Shown here: piece by piece, positions 17,943-26,737 of the stretch
Numbering within the stretch: position 1 is the first letter of the stretch
Layout of the letters: the number at the start of each line of letters is the position of its first letter
From: Psychrobacillus psychrodurans
GTDB taxonomy: Bacteria > Bacillota > Bacilli > Bacillales_A > Planococcaceae
Reading direction: 5' to 3' (one strand)
Assembly: GCF_027563345.1 (NCBI RefSeq)
Contig: NZ_JAMKBK010000003.1
Length of the DNA stretch: 64,000 nucleotides
Position numbers and translations under genes: made by a program
The notes under the pieces: generated by a model
Seen by the model: the letters and a program-made list of their open reading frames with translations, nothing else
What the model was told of the DNA's origin: nothing
Databases searched by the model: none

Positions 17943-18962
17943 TTAGAACGTTTTATAATCTTCTAATTCGTGTTTTTTCGTGCGGTGCATCAAAATATCT
18001 ACTGCCTCTTTAGGATTGACCTGTTCAAATAAAACGGAGTGCAAGGCTTCTGTAATCGGCATGTCCACTCGTTGCTTAGTAGCGAGCTGATATGCTGCTT
18101 TTGTAGTACGCACACCTTCTACGACCATTCCCATCTCTTCTAACACAGTATCCAGGGTAGCCCCCTTACCTAACATATTACCAGCGCGCCAATTTCTTGA
18201 ATGCACGCTTGTACATGTTACGATTAAGTCACCCATACCTGTTAATCCAGAGAAAGTGTATGGTTGCGCACCAAGACTAATACCTAGACGAGATATTTCT
18301 GCAAGCCCTCTAGTTATTAGAGCCGCTTTTGCATTATCTCCGTATCCTAAACCATCAACAATTCCAGCTGCTAATGCAATTACGTTTTTTAAAGCCGCAC
18401 CAATTTCTACACCGATTACATCATCGTTTGTGTAGACACGGAAAGATTTGTTCATAAACAAATCTTGAACCTTCTCGGCTGCCAGCATATTTTCACTTGC
18501 AACTGTAATAGTTGTTGGATGCTCTAAGACAACCTCTTCTGCATGACTAGGACCAGATAATACGACTATTGCTTCCGTAACACCCGCAGGTAACTCTTCC
18601 TCAATCATTTCTGATATTCTTTTTAGCGAATCCGGTTCAATCCCTTTAGAAACATGCACAAATAGTTTCTTCTCATCCAAGATAGTTAACATGTTTTCGC
18701 AAACTTCTCTAATCGCTTTAGTTGGCACAGCAATCACAATAACATTTGCATGTTGAATTGCTTTTTGAAAGTCACTAGTAGCCTTTAGATTAGCTGGCAA
18801 AATAGTGTCAGGCAAATACTTTTTGTTTGTATGGTTTATAGTTATTTCTGTTGCCTGTTCATCTCTGTGTGACCAAAGTAAACAATCATGGTCATTGTTT
18901 GCAAGAACCATTGCAAGGGCTGTTCCCCAACTTCCTGCACCCAGTACAGTTACTTTTTCCAT
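17943..18962 (-). CDS. gpsA: Glycerol-3-phosphate dehydrogenase [NAD(P)+]
   Basis: Reduces dihydroxyacetone phosphate to sn-glycerol-3-phosphate for phospholipid synthesis. 339 residues. The N-terminal Rossmann motif VLGAGSWGTALA (residues 5-16), the catalytic region EIGAALKNVIALAAGIVDGLGYGDN, and GLAEISRL plus GLTGMGDLIVTCTS are present. ATG with AAAGGAG. It follows der by 30 bp, a conserved pairing. Confidence 0.97.
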   Translation of the reverse strand: MEKVTVLGAGSWGTALAMVLANNDHDCLLWSHRDEQATEITINHTNKKYLPDTILPANLKATSDFQKAIQHANVIVIAVPTKAIREVCENMLTILDEKKLFVHVSKGIEPDSLKRISEMIEEELPAGVTEAIVVLSGPSHAEEVVLEHPTTITVASENMLAAEKVQDLFMNKSFRVYTNDDVIGVEIGAALKNVIALAAGIVDGLGYGDNAKAALITRGLAEISRLGISLGAQPYTFSGLTGMGDLIVTCTSVHSRNWRAGNMLGKGATLDTVLEEMGMVVEGVRTTKAAYQLATKQRVDMPITEALHSVLFEQVNPKEAVDILMHRTKKHELEDYKTF

Positions 18963-18992
18963 CGCTATTTCGCTCCTTTAAAACTAATAGGA

Positions 18993-20303
18993 TTAAGTTC
19001 TTGCGCGTGTGATAATCCGGATTGGAGTACCCTCAAAGTCAAAGGACTCTCTTATACGATTTTCTAAAAATCTTTCATAAGAAAAATGCATCATCTCTGG
19101 CTCATTAACAAATACAACAAAAGTTGGCGGTTTAATAGCCACTTGAGTTGCATAGTAAATACGCAGTCTCTTCCCTTTATCAGTTGGAGCTGGATTTCTC
19201 GCTACAGAATCTTCAATTACCTCATTCAATACAGATGACTGAACACGCATTGCATGATTTTCACTTACCTGATTAATGACCGGTAACAGTGCATGAACAC
19301 GTTGTTTCGTTTTAGCAGAGACGAAAACAATCGGTGCATAGTCCAAGAATTGGAAGTGATCTCTAATTTTTTTCGTCATCACATTCATTGTTTTGTCATC
19401 TTTTTCAATAGCATCCCATTTGTTCATGACAATAATAACTGCTTTTCCAGCCTCATGTGCGTAACCAGCAATTTTTTTATCTTGTTCTTGAATACCTTCT
19501 TCTGCATTCAAAACAACTAAAACAACGTCAGAACGTTCAATCGCCTTTAAAGCACGTAAAACACTGTATTTCTCCGTCGTTTCATATACTTTCCCTTTTT
19601 TACGCATACCTGCTGTATCAATCATTACGTATTCTTGGCCATCAAAAGAGTATTCCGTATCAATCGCATCTCTTGTTGTACCAGCGATATCACTTACGAT
19701 TACACGATCATGTCCTAAAAATGCGTTTATCAAAGAAGACTTCCCTACATTTGGACGTCCAATTAGAGAAAATTTAATAACTTCTTCGCCATATTCTATA
19801 TCTTCTACATCTGGGAAATTCTTCGCTACTTCATCTAGCAAATCACCTAATCCAAGTCCATGGGAGCCTGAGATTGGGAAAGGTTCACCTAATCCTAAAG
19901 CGTAAAAATCATAAAGCATATCACGCATATCCGGATTATCGATTTTGTTAACAGCTAATACAATTGGTTTTTTAGTTTTATACAAAATTTTAGCAACATA
20001 TTCATCTGCTGAAGTTATTCCTTCCCGACCATTAGTCAAGAATATGATAACATCAGCTTCGTCCATCGCTATTTCTGCTTGCTGCTTAATTTGTTCTAAA
20101 AATGGTTCGTCGCTTAATTCAATACCACCTGTATCAATAATATTAAATTCATGTGTCAACCAATCGGCAGAACTATATATACGATCACGTGTAATACCTG
20201 GAATGTCCTCCACAATTGAAACACGCTCTCCTACGATTCGATTAAATATAGTCGATTTGCCAACATTTGGCCTACCAACGATTGCTACTACTGGTTTTGT
20301 CAT
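18993..20303 (-). CDS. der: Ribosome assembly GTPase Der (EngA)
   Basis: Essential double-GTPase needed for 50S subunit maturation. 436 residues from the chosen ATG, the family length. The first G domain has GRPNVGKST, the second GRPNVGKSS near residue 183, each with its DTGG/DTAG and NKxD motifs (NKID, NKWD), followed by a C-terminal KH-like domain. The ATG at 20301-20303 follows GGAAGG; an 18-codon upstream extension is not family-like. Confidence 0.97.
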   Translation of the reverse strand: MTKPVVAIVGRPNVGKSTIFNRIVGERVSIVEDIPGITRDRIYSSADWLTHEFNIIDTGGIELSDEPFLEQIKQQAEIAMDEADVIIFLTNGREGITSADEYVAKILYKTKKPIVLAVNKIDNPDMRDMLYDFYALGLGEPFPISGSHGLGLGDLLDEVAKNFPDVEDIEYGEEVIKFSLIGRPNVGKSSLINAFLGHDRVIVSDIAGTTRDAIDTEYSFDGQEYVMIDTAGMRKKGKVYETTEKYSVLRALKAIERSDVVLVVLNAEEGIQEQDKKIAGYAHEAGKAVIIVMNKWDAIEKDDKTMNVMTKKIRDHFQFLDYAPIVFVSAKTKQRVHALLPVINQVSENHAMRVQSSVLNEVIEDSVARNPAPTDKGKRLRIYYATQVAIKPPTFVVFVNEPEMMHFSYERFLENRIRESFDFEGTPIRIITRART

Positions 20304-20332
20304 TACTTTTTCATCCTTCCAACTTCGTCTAA

Positions 20333-20347
20333 GTTGTATTATACAAC
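20333..20347. promoter_or_regulatory. Palindromic -10 region upstream of der
   Basis: A perfect 15-bp palindrome, GTTGTATTATACAAC, lies 30 bp upstream of the der start. On the minus strand its centre reads TATAAT, a consensus SigA -10 box, so the palindrome could be an operator overlapping the promoter. No good -35 hexamer is visible because the ypfD terminator occupies that position. Confidence 0.45.
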
Positions 20348-20353
20348 AAAAAC

Positions 20354-20386
20354 ACAAAAACAGGCGACTTTATTGAAGTCGCCTGT
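20354..20386 (-). terminator. Terminator of ypfD
   Basis: Minus-strand stem ACAGGCGACTT/AAGTCGCCTGT with a 5-nt loop, followed by TTTTTGTGTTTTTG, 17 bp past the ypfD stop. Confidence 0.9.
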
Positions 20387-20403
20387 TCAATATATGGTAT
20401 TTT

Positions 20404-21552
20404 TTAGTTATTGTTTGTGAAGCCTTTCAGCTTGTCTCCTAATACATCACTTATAGAGAATCCTCGTGATTCTTCAGGCATTTGATAATCTTCTATATTG
20501 TATTTATCTTCATTTTCGACTAATTCTTTAATGCTTAAAGAAAGACGTTTATCAGCCAGGTTAACTTCAATCACCTTAACTTGTACTTCTTCACCCTCTT
20601 TTAAGACCTCTTGTGGATTACTAATATGCTTATGTGCAATTTGAGAAATATGCACAAGCCCTTCAACTCCAGGGAATACTTCTACAAACGCACCATATGA
20701 AACTAGACGTTTTACTTTCCCCGTAAGTACTGCTCCTTTTGAAGCTTTTTCTTCCACTTCAGCCCATGGTCCAGGCAATGTATCTTTGATAGATAGAGAA
20801 ATTCTTTCTGCATCACGATCGATAGATAAAACTTTTACTTTAACTTCTTGCCCTTCTTTTAAAACGTCTGCAATATTTTCTAAATGCTCGTACGAAATTT
20901 GTGAAATATGAACAAGTCCATCCACTCCACCAATATCCACAAATGCACCGAACGATGCTAGACGTTGTACTGTACCTGTTAAAATGTCACCACTTTTGAT
21001 GGATTCAAATGTTTGTTGCTTGCTAACAGATTTTTCATCTTCTACAACTGCTTTATGAGAAAGAATCAGTCTATTTTTATCCTTTTCAATTTCCACTATT
21101 TTAAAAGTTATTACTTTCCCTTTATAGTCTTCAAAGGACTCTACAAAATGATCCTCTATTAATGAAGCAGGGATGAAACCACGGACACCTAAATCTACTA
21201 CTAGTCCGCCTTTTACTACTTCTTTAACCTCTGTTTCAATAATTTCTCCAGATTGGAATTGCTGCTCTAACTTATCCCAAGCTTTTTCCGCATCCACTCT
21301 TCTTTTAGAGAGAACAAAATTAGTTTCTTCCACTTTAGTAATCATTAATTCCAATTCGTCACCGATGGAAACGGAGTCGGATGCTTTTTCAATATGCAAG
21401 CTAGATAGTTCACTTATAGGAACTATTCCATCATAAGGTGCTCCTTCAATTGTTACGATTATAGATTTTTCATCTACTTGTGCAACAGTTGCTTTTACTA
21501 GTTCACCCTCTTTAAACTCATTCGTGTCGTTTAAGTTCATTTCTTCTGACAT
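20404..21552 (-). CDS. ypfD: S1-domain RNA-binding protein YpfD (ribosomal protein S1 homologue)
   Basis: 382 residues containing four S1 RNA-binding domains, at roughly 15-80, 98-165, 183-255 and 268-340 in order; the repeated GxxVDIGGVDGLVHISQIS and GAFVEVFPGVEGLVHISQIA motifs are clear. Firmicute versions have fewer S1 repeats than E. coli RpsA, and whether this is a true ribosomal protein is unsettled. The ATG at 21550-21552 follows GGAGG; an ATG six codons earlier overlaps that site. Confidence 0.93.
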   Translation of the reverse strand: MSEEMNLNDTNEFKEGELVKATVAQVDEKSIIVTIEGAPYDGIVPISELSSLHIEKASDSVSIGDELELMITKVEETNFVLSKRRVDAEKAWDKLEQQFQSGEIIETEVKEVVKGGLVVDLGVRGFIPASLIEDHFVESFEDYKGKVITFKIVEIEKDKNRLILSHKAVVEDEKSVSKQQTFESIKSGDILTGTVQRLASFGAFVDIGGVDGLVHISQISYEHLENIADVLKEGQEVKVKVLSIDRDAERISLSIKDTLPGPWAEVEEKASKGAVLTGKVKRLVSYGAFVEVFPGVEGLVHISQIAHKHISNPQEVLKEGEEVQVKVIEVNLADKRLSLSIKELVENEDKYNIEDYQMPEESRGFSISDVLGDKLKGFTNNN

Positions 21553-21645
21553 ATGATATTCCTCCTTCACAGCGTCTCTATTCTATATTATGCGAATTGG
21601 CACAGAATTACAAAAGGAAGCACTTTTCAAATTAAAATTTTCTAA

Positions 21646-22233
21646 TTATTTTGTTTGGTGCTCTTTTAATAATTGAGCAATATTCTCCATTATTACTTCT
21701 GTAACTTCATCTGCAGAAGCCTTTCTTTCACGATAAGGTTTAATATCAATTGGTTCGCCGTATACAACTTTTAACTTTTTAAAAGGTTTATAAGGACCAA
21801 TTATAGCGCAAGGAACAACATTTGCTTCTCCGCGTAATGCGAAGAACCCCGCTCCACTAAATCCCTTCCCTAACTTGCCATCTTTACTTCTTGTCCCTTC
21901 AGGGAATAATCCTACTACTTCCCCTTCTTTTAAAAGCTTTATAGCTGTTCTGAGGGCATCGCGGTCACTTAGCCCTCTCTTAACTGGGAAAGCATTTACA
22001 CCAGGTAAAATCCCCTTTAATAGTGGGACATTAAATAATTCTGCTTTCGCCATAAAATGGACTGGCCTAGGAGCAAGTATCCCTACTACTGGTGGATCTA
22101 ATGCATTAATATGATTGGAGCATAATAAAATACCACCATCTTTTGGGAAATTTTCGGTTCCAATAACTTCAAATCTATATATTGGTTTTAATGCCGAAAA
22201 AACAACCGTCTTTGCAAAGGAATATATATTCAA
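21646..22233 (-). CDS. plsC: 1-Acyl-sn-glycerol-3-phosphate acyltransferase
   Basis: Acylates lysophosphatidic acid to phosphatidic acid at the membrane. About 195 residues with the acyltransferase motifs NHINALDPP (NHx4D) and FPEGTRSKDG. I place the start at a TTG (22231-22233), one base after the cmk stop and seven bases after AAAGGATG; a longer frame reaching into cmk has no site and an un-family-like N-terminus. Coupled to cmk, as in B. subtilis (ypfB region). Confidence 0.92.
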   Translation of the reverse strand: MNIYSFAKTVVFSALKPIYRFEVIGTENFPKDGGILLCSNHINALDPPVVGILAPRPVHFMAKAELFNVPLLKGILPGVNAFPVKRGLSDRDALRTAIKLLKEGEVVGLFPEGTRSKDGKLGKGFSGAGFFALRGEANVVPCAIIGPYKPFKKLKVVYGEPIDIKPYRERKASADEVTEVIMENIAQLLKEHQTK

Positions 22234-22234
22234 A

Positions 22235-22909
22235 TTAGGACATCCTTTCTTTTGCAAGTTGCATAATTTTTTCAGATACTTCTTCAACCGTTAAGTACGT
22301 CGTGTCTATATAAATTGCATCATCTGCCTGTATTAAAGGTGATGCTTGTCGTTCACTATCTAACTTATCTCTAAGCGCAATCTCTTGTTTAAGTTCTTCT
22401 AAGTTGGTTTCAATTCCTCTATTTTGGTTTTCTAGATATCTTCTATTTGCTCTTTCTTCTACACTAGCACTCATAAAAATCTTTAGCTCAGCATCCTTTA
22501 ATACATGGGTACCAATATCTCTACCATCCATTACAATGCTCCCATTTTTACCCATTTCCATCTGTCTTTTAACCATTTCTTCTCGTAATGTTGCATGTGC
22601 AGCAACCGCTGATACAGATGCTGTAACTTCTTTCGAACGAATTTCCTCAGTGACAGCCTTATTATCAAGAAACACCAATTGACCGGTTGGAGAAGGTTTT
22701 AACTCAATAAAAGTATCCTTTAATAAGTATGTTAATTTATCTTCGTCTTGCAAATCTATGTTTTCTTGTAGTGCTTTATACGTGATTGCACGGTACATTG
22801 CACCTGTGTCTACATATGTATACCCTAGTAATTCTGCAGTCTTTTTTGCAATCGTACTTTTACCTGCTGCTGCAGGGCCATCAATGGCTATTTGTATTTG
22901 TTTCTTCAA
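22235..22909 (-). CDS. cmk: Cytidylate kinase
   Basis: Phosphorylates CMP and dCMP with ATP. About 224 residues, the family size. P-loop DGPAAAGKSTIAKK near the N-terminus, then TGAMYRAITYKAL and MDGRDIGTHVL. The likely start is the TTG at 22907-22909, eight bases after GTGGAGG; the in-frame GTG five codons earlier is part of that site. Confidence 0.95.
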   Translation of the reverse strand: MKKQIQIAIDGPAAAGKSTIAKKTAELLGYTYVDTGAMYRAITYKALQENIDLQDEDKLTYLLKDTFIELKPSPTGQLVFLDNKAVTEEIRSKEVTASVSAVAAHATLREEMVKRQMEMGKNGSIVMDGRDIGTHVLKDAELKIFMSASVEERANRRYLENQNRGIETNLEELKQEIALRDKLDSERQASPLIQADDAIYIDTTYLTVEEVSEKIMQLAKERMS

Positions 22910-23042
22910 TCTATTTGCCTCCACTCTATTCCTTTACATTTTATCATAGAACTGTATTAATGAGAAAAAAGCAAGTGTCCAATTGATAATTTGTGTTAGA
23001 TTTCTCAAAAAGCCTTTTTTAAACTTGACTGAAATTTCTATC

Positions 23043-23089
23043 AAAAATTTTAAGAGGCTACCCAAAAGTTATACTTTTGAACAGCCTCA
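23043..23089 (-). terminator. Terminator of ypfA
   Basis: Minus-strand stem with outer arms GAGGCT/AGCCTC and inner CAAAAGT/ACTTTTG, followed by TTAAAATTTTTG, 12 bp after the ypfA stop. Confidence 0.75.
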
Positions 23090-23100
23090 CTTCTTTTCAT

Positions 23101-23748
23101 TTAATTCATCGTTTTCTTTCGAATCGATAGTTGACGCTCAAAACAAAATCTTACTATTTGTTGTTTATCTAGGTCATCCGTATCTGTAAAGTTTAAAGAA
23201 GCAATAGTAAGTGATTCTTTTTCCCAAATCCTAATTACTTGGGCTAGAGTTGTGACATATTTAAGATCTCCATTGTTAAACAATAGAGGAATTAGTAATG
23301 TTACTTCGTCTCCAGCTTTAAAGTTGACTGGTTTGTTCAAGATAACAGCGGATCCACCGGCGCTGATATCATCTGTAACGAATTGGTATCTTTCCTCTTC
23401 AAATTGTACAGAAATATCGATAGAAGTACTTACACGAACAAAATCTCTACGCTGAATTCGCAAAAATTCGGAATCTGCTGGAAGCGCAAGTCTAACCATT
23501 GGTATTTGTTTTGATTTTTTTCCTAATACCTCTGTTTGAAATGCATAAACTGCCTTTGAATCTTCTACAAAAGTTGCTCTTAGCTGCATGCCGTCCATTA
23601 AAAAAACTGTCCTATTGGATATTGTATCCGTCGGGTAATCGATATAAATAAATTGTTCGTCTAGATCAACCACTTTACATCGATACTTTTCTGTTTTATC
23701 AGTAAAGGTTGGCTCTAACGTTAATTGTGTACCAACTTTGATTTTCAT
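23101..23748 (-). CDS. ypfA: PilZ-domain c-di-GMP receptor (YpfA/DgrA, YcgR type)
   Basis: A 215-residue flagellar-brake protein with an N-terminal YcgR-type domain and a C-terminal PilZ domain. The c-di-GMP-binding signature is intact: RRDFVR (RxxxR) near residue 117, then DDISAGG (D/NxSxxG) near residue 147. The B. subtilis homologue slows motility by acting on the flagellar motor when c-di-GMP is high. ATG with GAGGG; an in-frame TTG two codons upstream is inside that site. A perfect palindrome lies just upstream. Confidence 0.9.
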   Translation of the reverse strand: MKIKVGTQLTLEPTFTDKTEKYRCKVVDLDEQFIYIDYPTDTISNRTVFLMDGMQLRATFVEDSKAVYAFQTEVLGKKSKQIPMVRLALPADSEFLRIQRRDFVRVSTSIDISVQFEEERYQFVTDDISAGGSAVILNKPVNFKAGDEVTLLIPLLFNNGDLKYVTTLAQVIRIWEKESLTIASLNFTDTDDLDKQQIVRFCFERQLSIRKKTMN

Positions 23749-23762
23749 AAGCAACCCTCTTT

Positions 23763-23793
23763 AGTGTCATAATATACTTTCTATTATGACACT
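23763..23793. promoter_or_regulatory. Perfect 12-bp inverted repeat upstream of ypfA
   Basis: Arms AGTGTCATAATA and TATTATGACACT with a 7-nt centre, 15-45 bp upstream of the ypfA ATG and 30 bp beyond the ypeB stop. There is no T-tract, so it is a poor terminator for upstream transcripts. The CATAAT in the upstream arm (minus strand) lies 17 bp from TAGAAA, so it may be an operator overlapping a weak promoter. Confidence 0.5.
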
Positions 23794-23823
23794 GAAATGA
23801 GTATATTTCTATAGAAAAAAGTT

Positions 23824-25107
23824 CTATGGAAGCTTATCTGCATGTAAAATTTCATGGTTTTCGGTATCTATATAAATTTTGTACGTGCCAATAGAATCAT
23901 TTTTAGCTAATACCTGGTAGGCCAAACGTTGCTCTAGTTGTTTGTTTTCTACATATGCTAATCTCTCTTCCTCAATGTAAAAGTTACTTGAAAAGAGACC
24001 CACATTATCTAGCGGTACAATTTCTTGCTTACCAATTTTTTCTTTCTGAATATATTCCATGGCATTTAAACCGAGCAATTCTCCATTGTCCTTAGCAATT
24101 TTCAATTGAATACCATCTGCATAAATTAAAGCATCATTATTTTCGTCTTTTCTTGCAAATGATAAATGCCAAGCCACTGAGTTTTCACGATATTCTACCA
24201 ACTCTGTGTCCGTAAACCCTAATGTTTTCATATATTCAGCTGACTTATCTTTCATCTGCTGTACTGTTATAGTCGTCTTTTCAAAAGGTCTTTCCAGCAA
24301 AAATGACAGAATGTGTCCACCTTTTTTGGTCAAATCTGCATATCCTATCCGAATACCTTCATGGAATTCGATATGATAAAAAGGATAAGGGGCATCCTGG
24401 GAACTTTCTGTTATATGAATTTTTGCATCCTTAAATTCTGGAAATAATTTGACGAACTGTTCCTTAGCCTCATCTTCCGTAATTTCGGAGTCCTTAATAT
24501 GCTGTAAATCCTTTTTCTTTTGCTGATCCGTTTCACTAGCAGTCATAGGGAAGTCGCTTTCTGTATATGCCTTTACAGAGTTCCCTAGTGACTTCCAATT
24601 TTTCTCACCATTTTTATCTAATTTGTTTTGAACAAAGGCTGTTACAATATAATCTTTATTTCCACCGTCTTTGTTCGTAAATGCCCACTGATCTGAAAGG
24701 GCTTGCAAGTTTTCTCTAGTACTGACCATATTCTTTTGCCATTCCTCAATTGGCACTTCTCCATTTTTCACCTGTGCAGCACCATTACCTAATCTGTTTA
24801 AATAATTCATCCATACTGTAGAAGTTTCGCTACTAATAGGCAATGAACTTATAGAAGTTCTTATATCAGAGGAAATCCGCCATACATCATCTAAGGGCTG
24901 TTCTAGTGCTTCTTTATCCGTAAATAGCATTGTCTGATCGACGGATTCAGTTAGCTTAGTCAATTTTTCCGATGCTGAGGTCAATTGATTGGAGTATTGT
25001 ACTGCTAATGCATTTTCTAACCTGTTATTTTGAGACTGAACTGAGAAATGATACATAAGAAAGACTACTGCGACCGAAGACACGATTACCCATATAATTT
25101 TTTTCAT
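23824..25107 (-). CDS. ypeB: Germination protein YpeB
   Basis: Spore inner-membrane-associated protein needed for assembly and stability of the cortex-lytic enzyme SleB. 427 residues: one N-terminal membrane anchor (residues 4-19), a helical region, then C-terminal PepSY/YPEB-type domains (EDEAKEQFVKLFPEF and IGTYKIYIDTENHEILHADKLP). ATG with AAGGAG, which overlaps the end of sleB. SleB and YpeB are interdependent in Bacillus and are transcribed together in the forespore. Confidence 0.93.
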   Translation of the reverse strand: MKKIIWVIVSSVAVVFLMYHFSVQSQNNRLENALAVQYSNQLTSASEKLTKLTESVDQTMLFTDKEALEQPLDDVWRISSDIRTSISSLPISSETSTVWMNYLNRLGNGAAQVKNGEVPIEEWQKNMVSTRENLQALSDQWAFTNKDGGNKDYIVTAFVQNKLDKNGEKNWKSLGNSVKAYTESDFPMTASETDQQKKKDLQHIKDSEITEDEAKEQFVKLFPEFKDAKIHITESSQDAPYPFYHIEFHEGIRIGYADLTKKGGHILSFLLERPFEKTTITVQQMKDKSAEYMKTLGFTDTELVEYRENSVAWHLSFARKDENNDALIYADGIQLKIAKDNGELLGLNAMEYIQKEKIGKQEIVPLDNVGLFSSNFYIEEERLAYVENKQLEQRLAYQVLAKNDSIGTYKIYIDTENHEILHADKLP

Positions 25108-25116
25108 TTTATCTCC

Positions 25117-25905
25117 TTATGCACAGAAAATATGCTGTCCTATTGTTTTAATTTGTGGTCTGCTCCATATCCATTCACTTGTTGCAGTGTCTGGATTGAA
25201 ATAATAAATAGCATTTTCAGTTGGATCCCATCCATTTAGGGCATCTAACACAGCTTCCTTTGCACGTTCATTTGGTTCAAGCCAAATTTGCCCATCCGCT
25301 ACTGCTGTAAATGCTAAAGGCTGAAAAATTACTTCTGAAACCGTATTCGGAAAATCTGGATGTTCGATTCGGTTTAAAATTACTGCTGCTACTGCAACTT
25401 GTCCTTCATAAGGTTCTCCACGCGCTTCTCCATATACAGCATTAGCAATCAGTTTCAAATCTTTTTCCGAATATTGTGGAGGCAGCTGCATATTTGTACT
25501 TTCTGCTTTTTTGTTTTTTACTTGCTTATCTAAATCCACCCCACCATAATGTGTAAAGCTATTCCCTTTGTTTATCTGCTCGTGGACAAATTCTTTATTG
25601 TAATCTGAAACACCTACTAATTTTTTCTTAGTGTCTTCTCCCAGTAGGCCGTCGATTGGAAGTCCATATTTTTCCTGGAAATTCCTCAGTGCCCAGTAAG
25701 TACTATAACCAAATTTACCATCTATCTCACTCTTATAAAATCCAATATACTGTAACCTTGCTTGAAGTTCGATAACGTCGTCTCCGTAAGCACCCCGTTC
25801 TAATATTTGAGCAGAGAAAGCCTGGGTAGTTGGTTGCTCATTGATTAATGAATAACTAAACGTACAAAATAGCAAACTAATCAGGATGTATTTTATTTTT
25901 TTCAA
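25117..25905 (-). CDS. sleB: Spore cortex-lytic enzyme SleB
   Basis: Lytic transglycosylase that degrades cortex peptidoglycan during germination. About 262 residues: signal peptide (residues 1-29), peptidoglycan-binding domain with GDDVIELQARLQYIGFY and FGYSTYWALRNFQ, and a C-terminal SleB/hydrolase_2 domain with the conserved glutamate in NAVYGEARGEPY and VAAVILNRIEH. The start is a TTG with AAAGGAGAGA six bases upstream; a frame nine codons longer overlaps that site. Confidence 0.95.
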   Translation of the reverse strand: MKKIKYILISLLFCTFSYSLINEQPTTQAFSAQILERGAYGDDVIELQARLQYIGFYKSEIDGKFGYSTYWALRNFQEKYGLPIDGLLGEDTKKKLVGVSDYNKEFVHEQINKGNSFTHYGGVDLDKQVKNKKAESTNMQLPPQYSEKDLKLIANAVYGEARGEPYEGQVAVAAVILNRIEHPDFPNTVSEVIFQPLAFTAVADGQIWLEPNERAKEAVLDALNGWDPTENAIYYFNPDTATSEWIWSRPQIKTIGQHIFCA

Positions 25906-25956
25906 ACGACATCTCTCCTTTTTATTTAGCATGGAGCATGAAGTGTCAAAATATAC

Positions 25957-25987
25957 AAAAAAAGTCTAGCATATAGCTAGACTTTTT
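25957..25987 (-). terminator. Terminator overlapping the prsW stop codon
   Basis: Minus-strand stem AAAGTCTAGC/GCTAGACTTT with a 5-nt loop and TTTTTTT. The prsW stop codon (25977-25979) is inside the ascending arm. Confidence 0.88.
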
Positions 25988-26669
25988 CTTCTACATAATA
26001 TTCATGATTCTTATATCTTTTTCTACGGGATAAGATATGGGCTTTCTTTACTTTCGATAAACTAAATAGCCACAAAAACAACATAAATGGTACCATTAAT
26101 AATAACTCCAAGCCTGTAATGCCCAGAATACTATTATAAATAGTGTGCAAGGCTAGTGGTCCTATCAATGCGTAAAATATTTCATAACGAGATTTCGTTA
26201 AGGTCGTGAATTTTGCTCTACCGATATAATACCCCATTAAAACGCCAAATAGGGCATGACTGGAAACTGGAAGAATTGCACGTAAAATTGCTTCATCCAT
26301 ACCAAAATTCAATAAATATAATATATTTTCAACAGTCGCAAAACCTAGTGCTACGCTAGCACCATATAAAATGCCATCGTAGGGGTCATCAAACTCTACA
26401 TGCCCATAGATAGCTACTATAAGAACCAACCATTTAAAGAACTCTTCTAGTGCACTCGTTACAATAGCTTGATGTAAAAATAAAGAAGAAAAAATCTGTT
26501 CCTCTTGAAAAACATGTTGAATAAACATTATTGGAAATGTTAATATAGCGCCATATATAAATGTATGTAACAATAATCTGGAGGGTTCTGCAGATATTTC
26601 TTTACGTAAGTAAAAAAAACTTAATAATGCCAACGCTGGGGCTATTGCAACGGAAAGTAGTATGAACAT
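25977..26669 (-). CDS. prsW: Intramembrane protease PrsW
   Basis: Site-1 protease that, in B. subtilis, cleaves the anti-sigma factor RsiW to release SigW under envelope stress. 230 residues, about eight predicted membrane helices. The diagnostic glutamate motif SALEEFFKW (EExxK), FATVEN and the histidine motif HALFGVLMGYYIG are all there. ATG with GGAG. Neither sigW nor rsiW is in this window. It sits next to sleB as in B. subtilis (ypdC). Confidence 0.93.
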   Translation of the reverse strand: MFILLSVAIAPALALLSFFYLRKEISAEPSRLLLHTFIYGAILTFPIMFIQHVFQEEQIFSSLFLHQAIVTSALEEFFKWLVLIVAIYGHVEFDDPYDGILYGASVALGFATVENILYLLNFGMDEAILRAILPVSSHALFGVLMGYYIGRAKFTTLTKSRYEIFYALIGPLALHTIYNSILGITGLELLLMVPFMLFLWLFSLSKVKKAHILSRRKRYKNHEYYVEEKV

Positions 26670-26737
26670 AAACTTACTCCTTCCATTTCATTATTACTAT
26701 TATACCTTAAATACACAGATTATGGGAGGTACTTACA

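Noticed and set aside
17536..17966. Plus- and minus-strand frames of about 70 codons in the yphE-gpsA interval, and the idea of a group II intron remnant
   Set aside because: The frames lack ribosome-binding sites. The island has structured ends, but I could not find a domain V-like hairpin or reverse-transcriptase sequence to support an intron.
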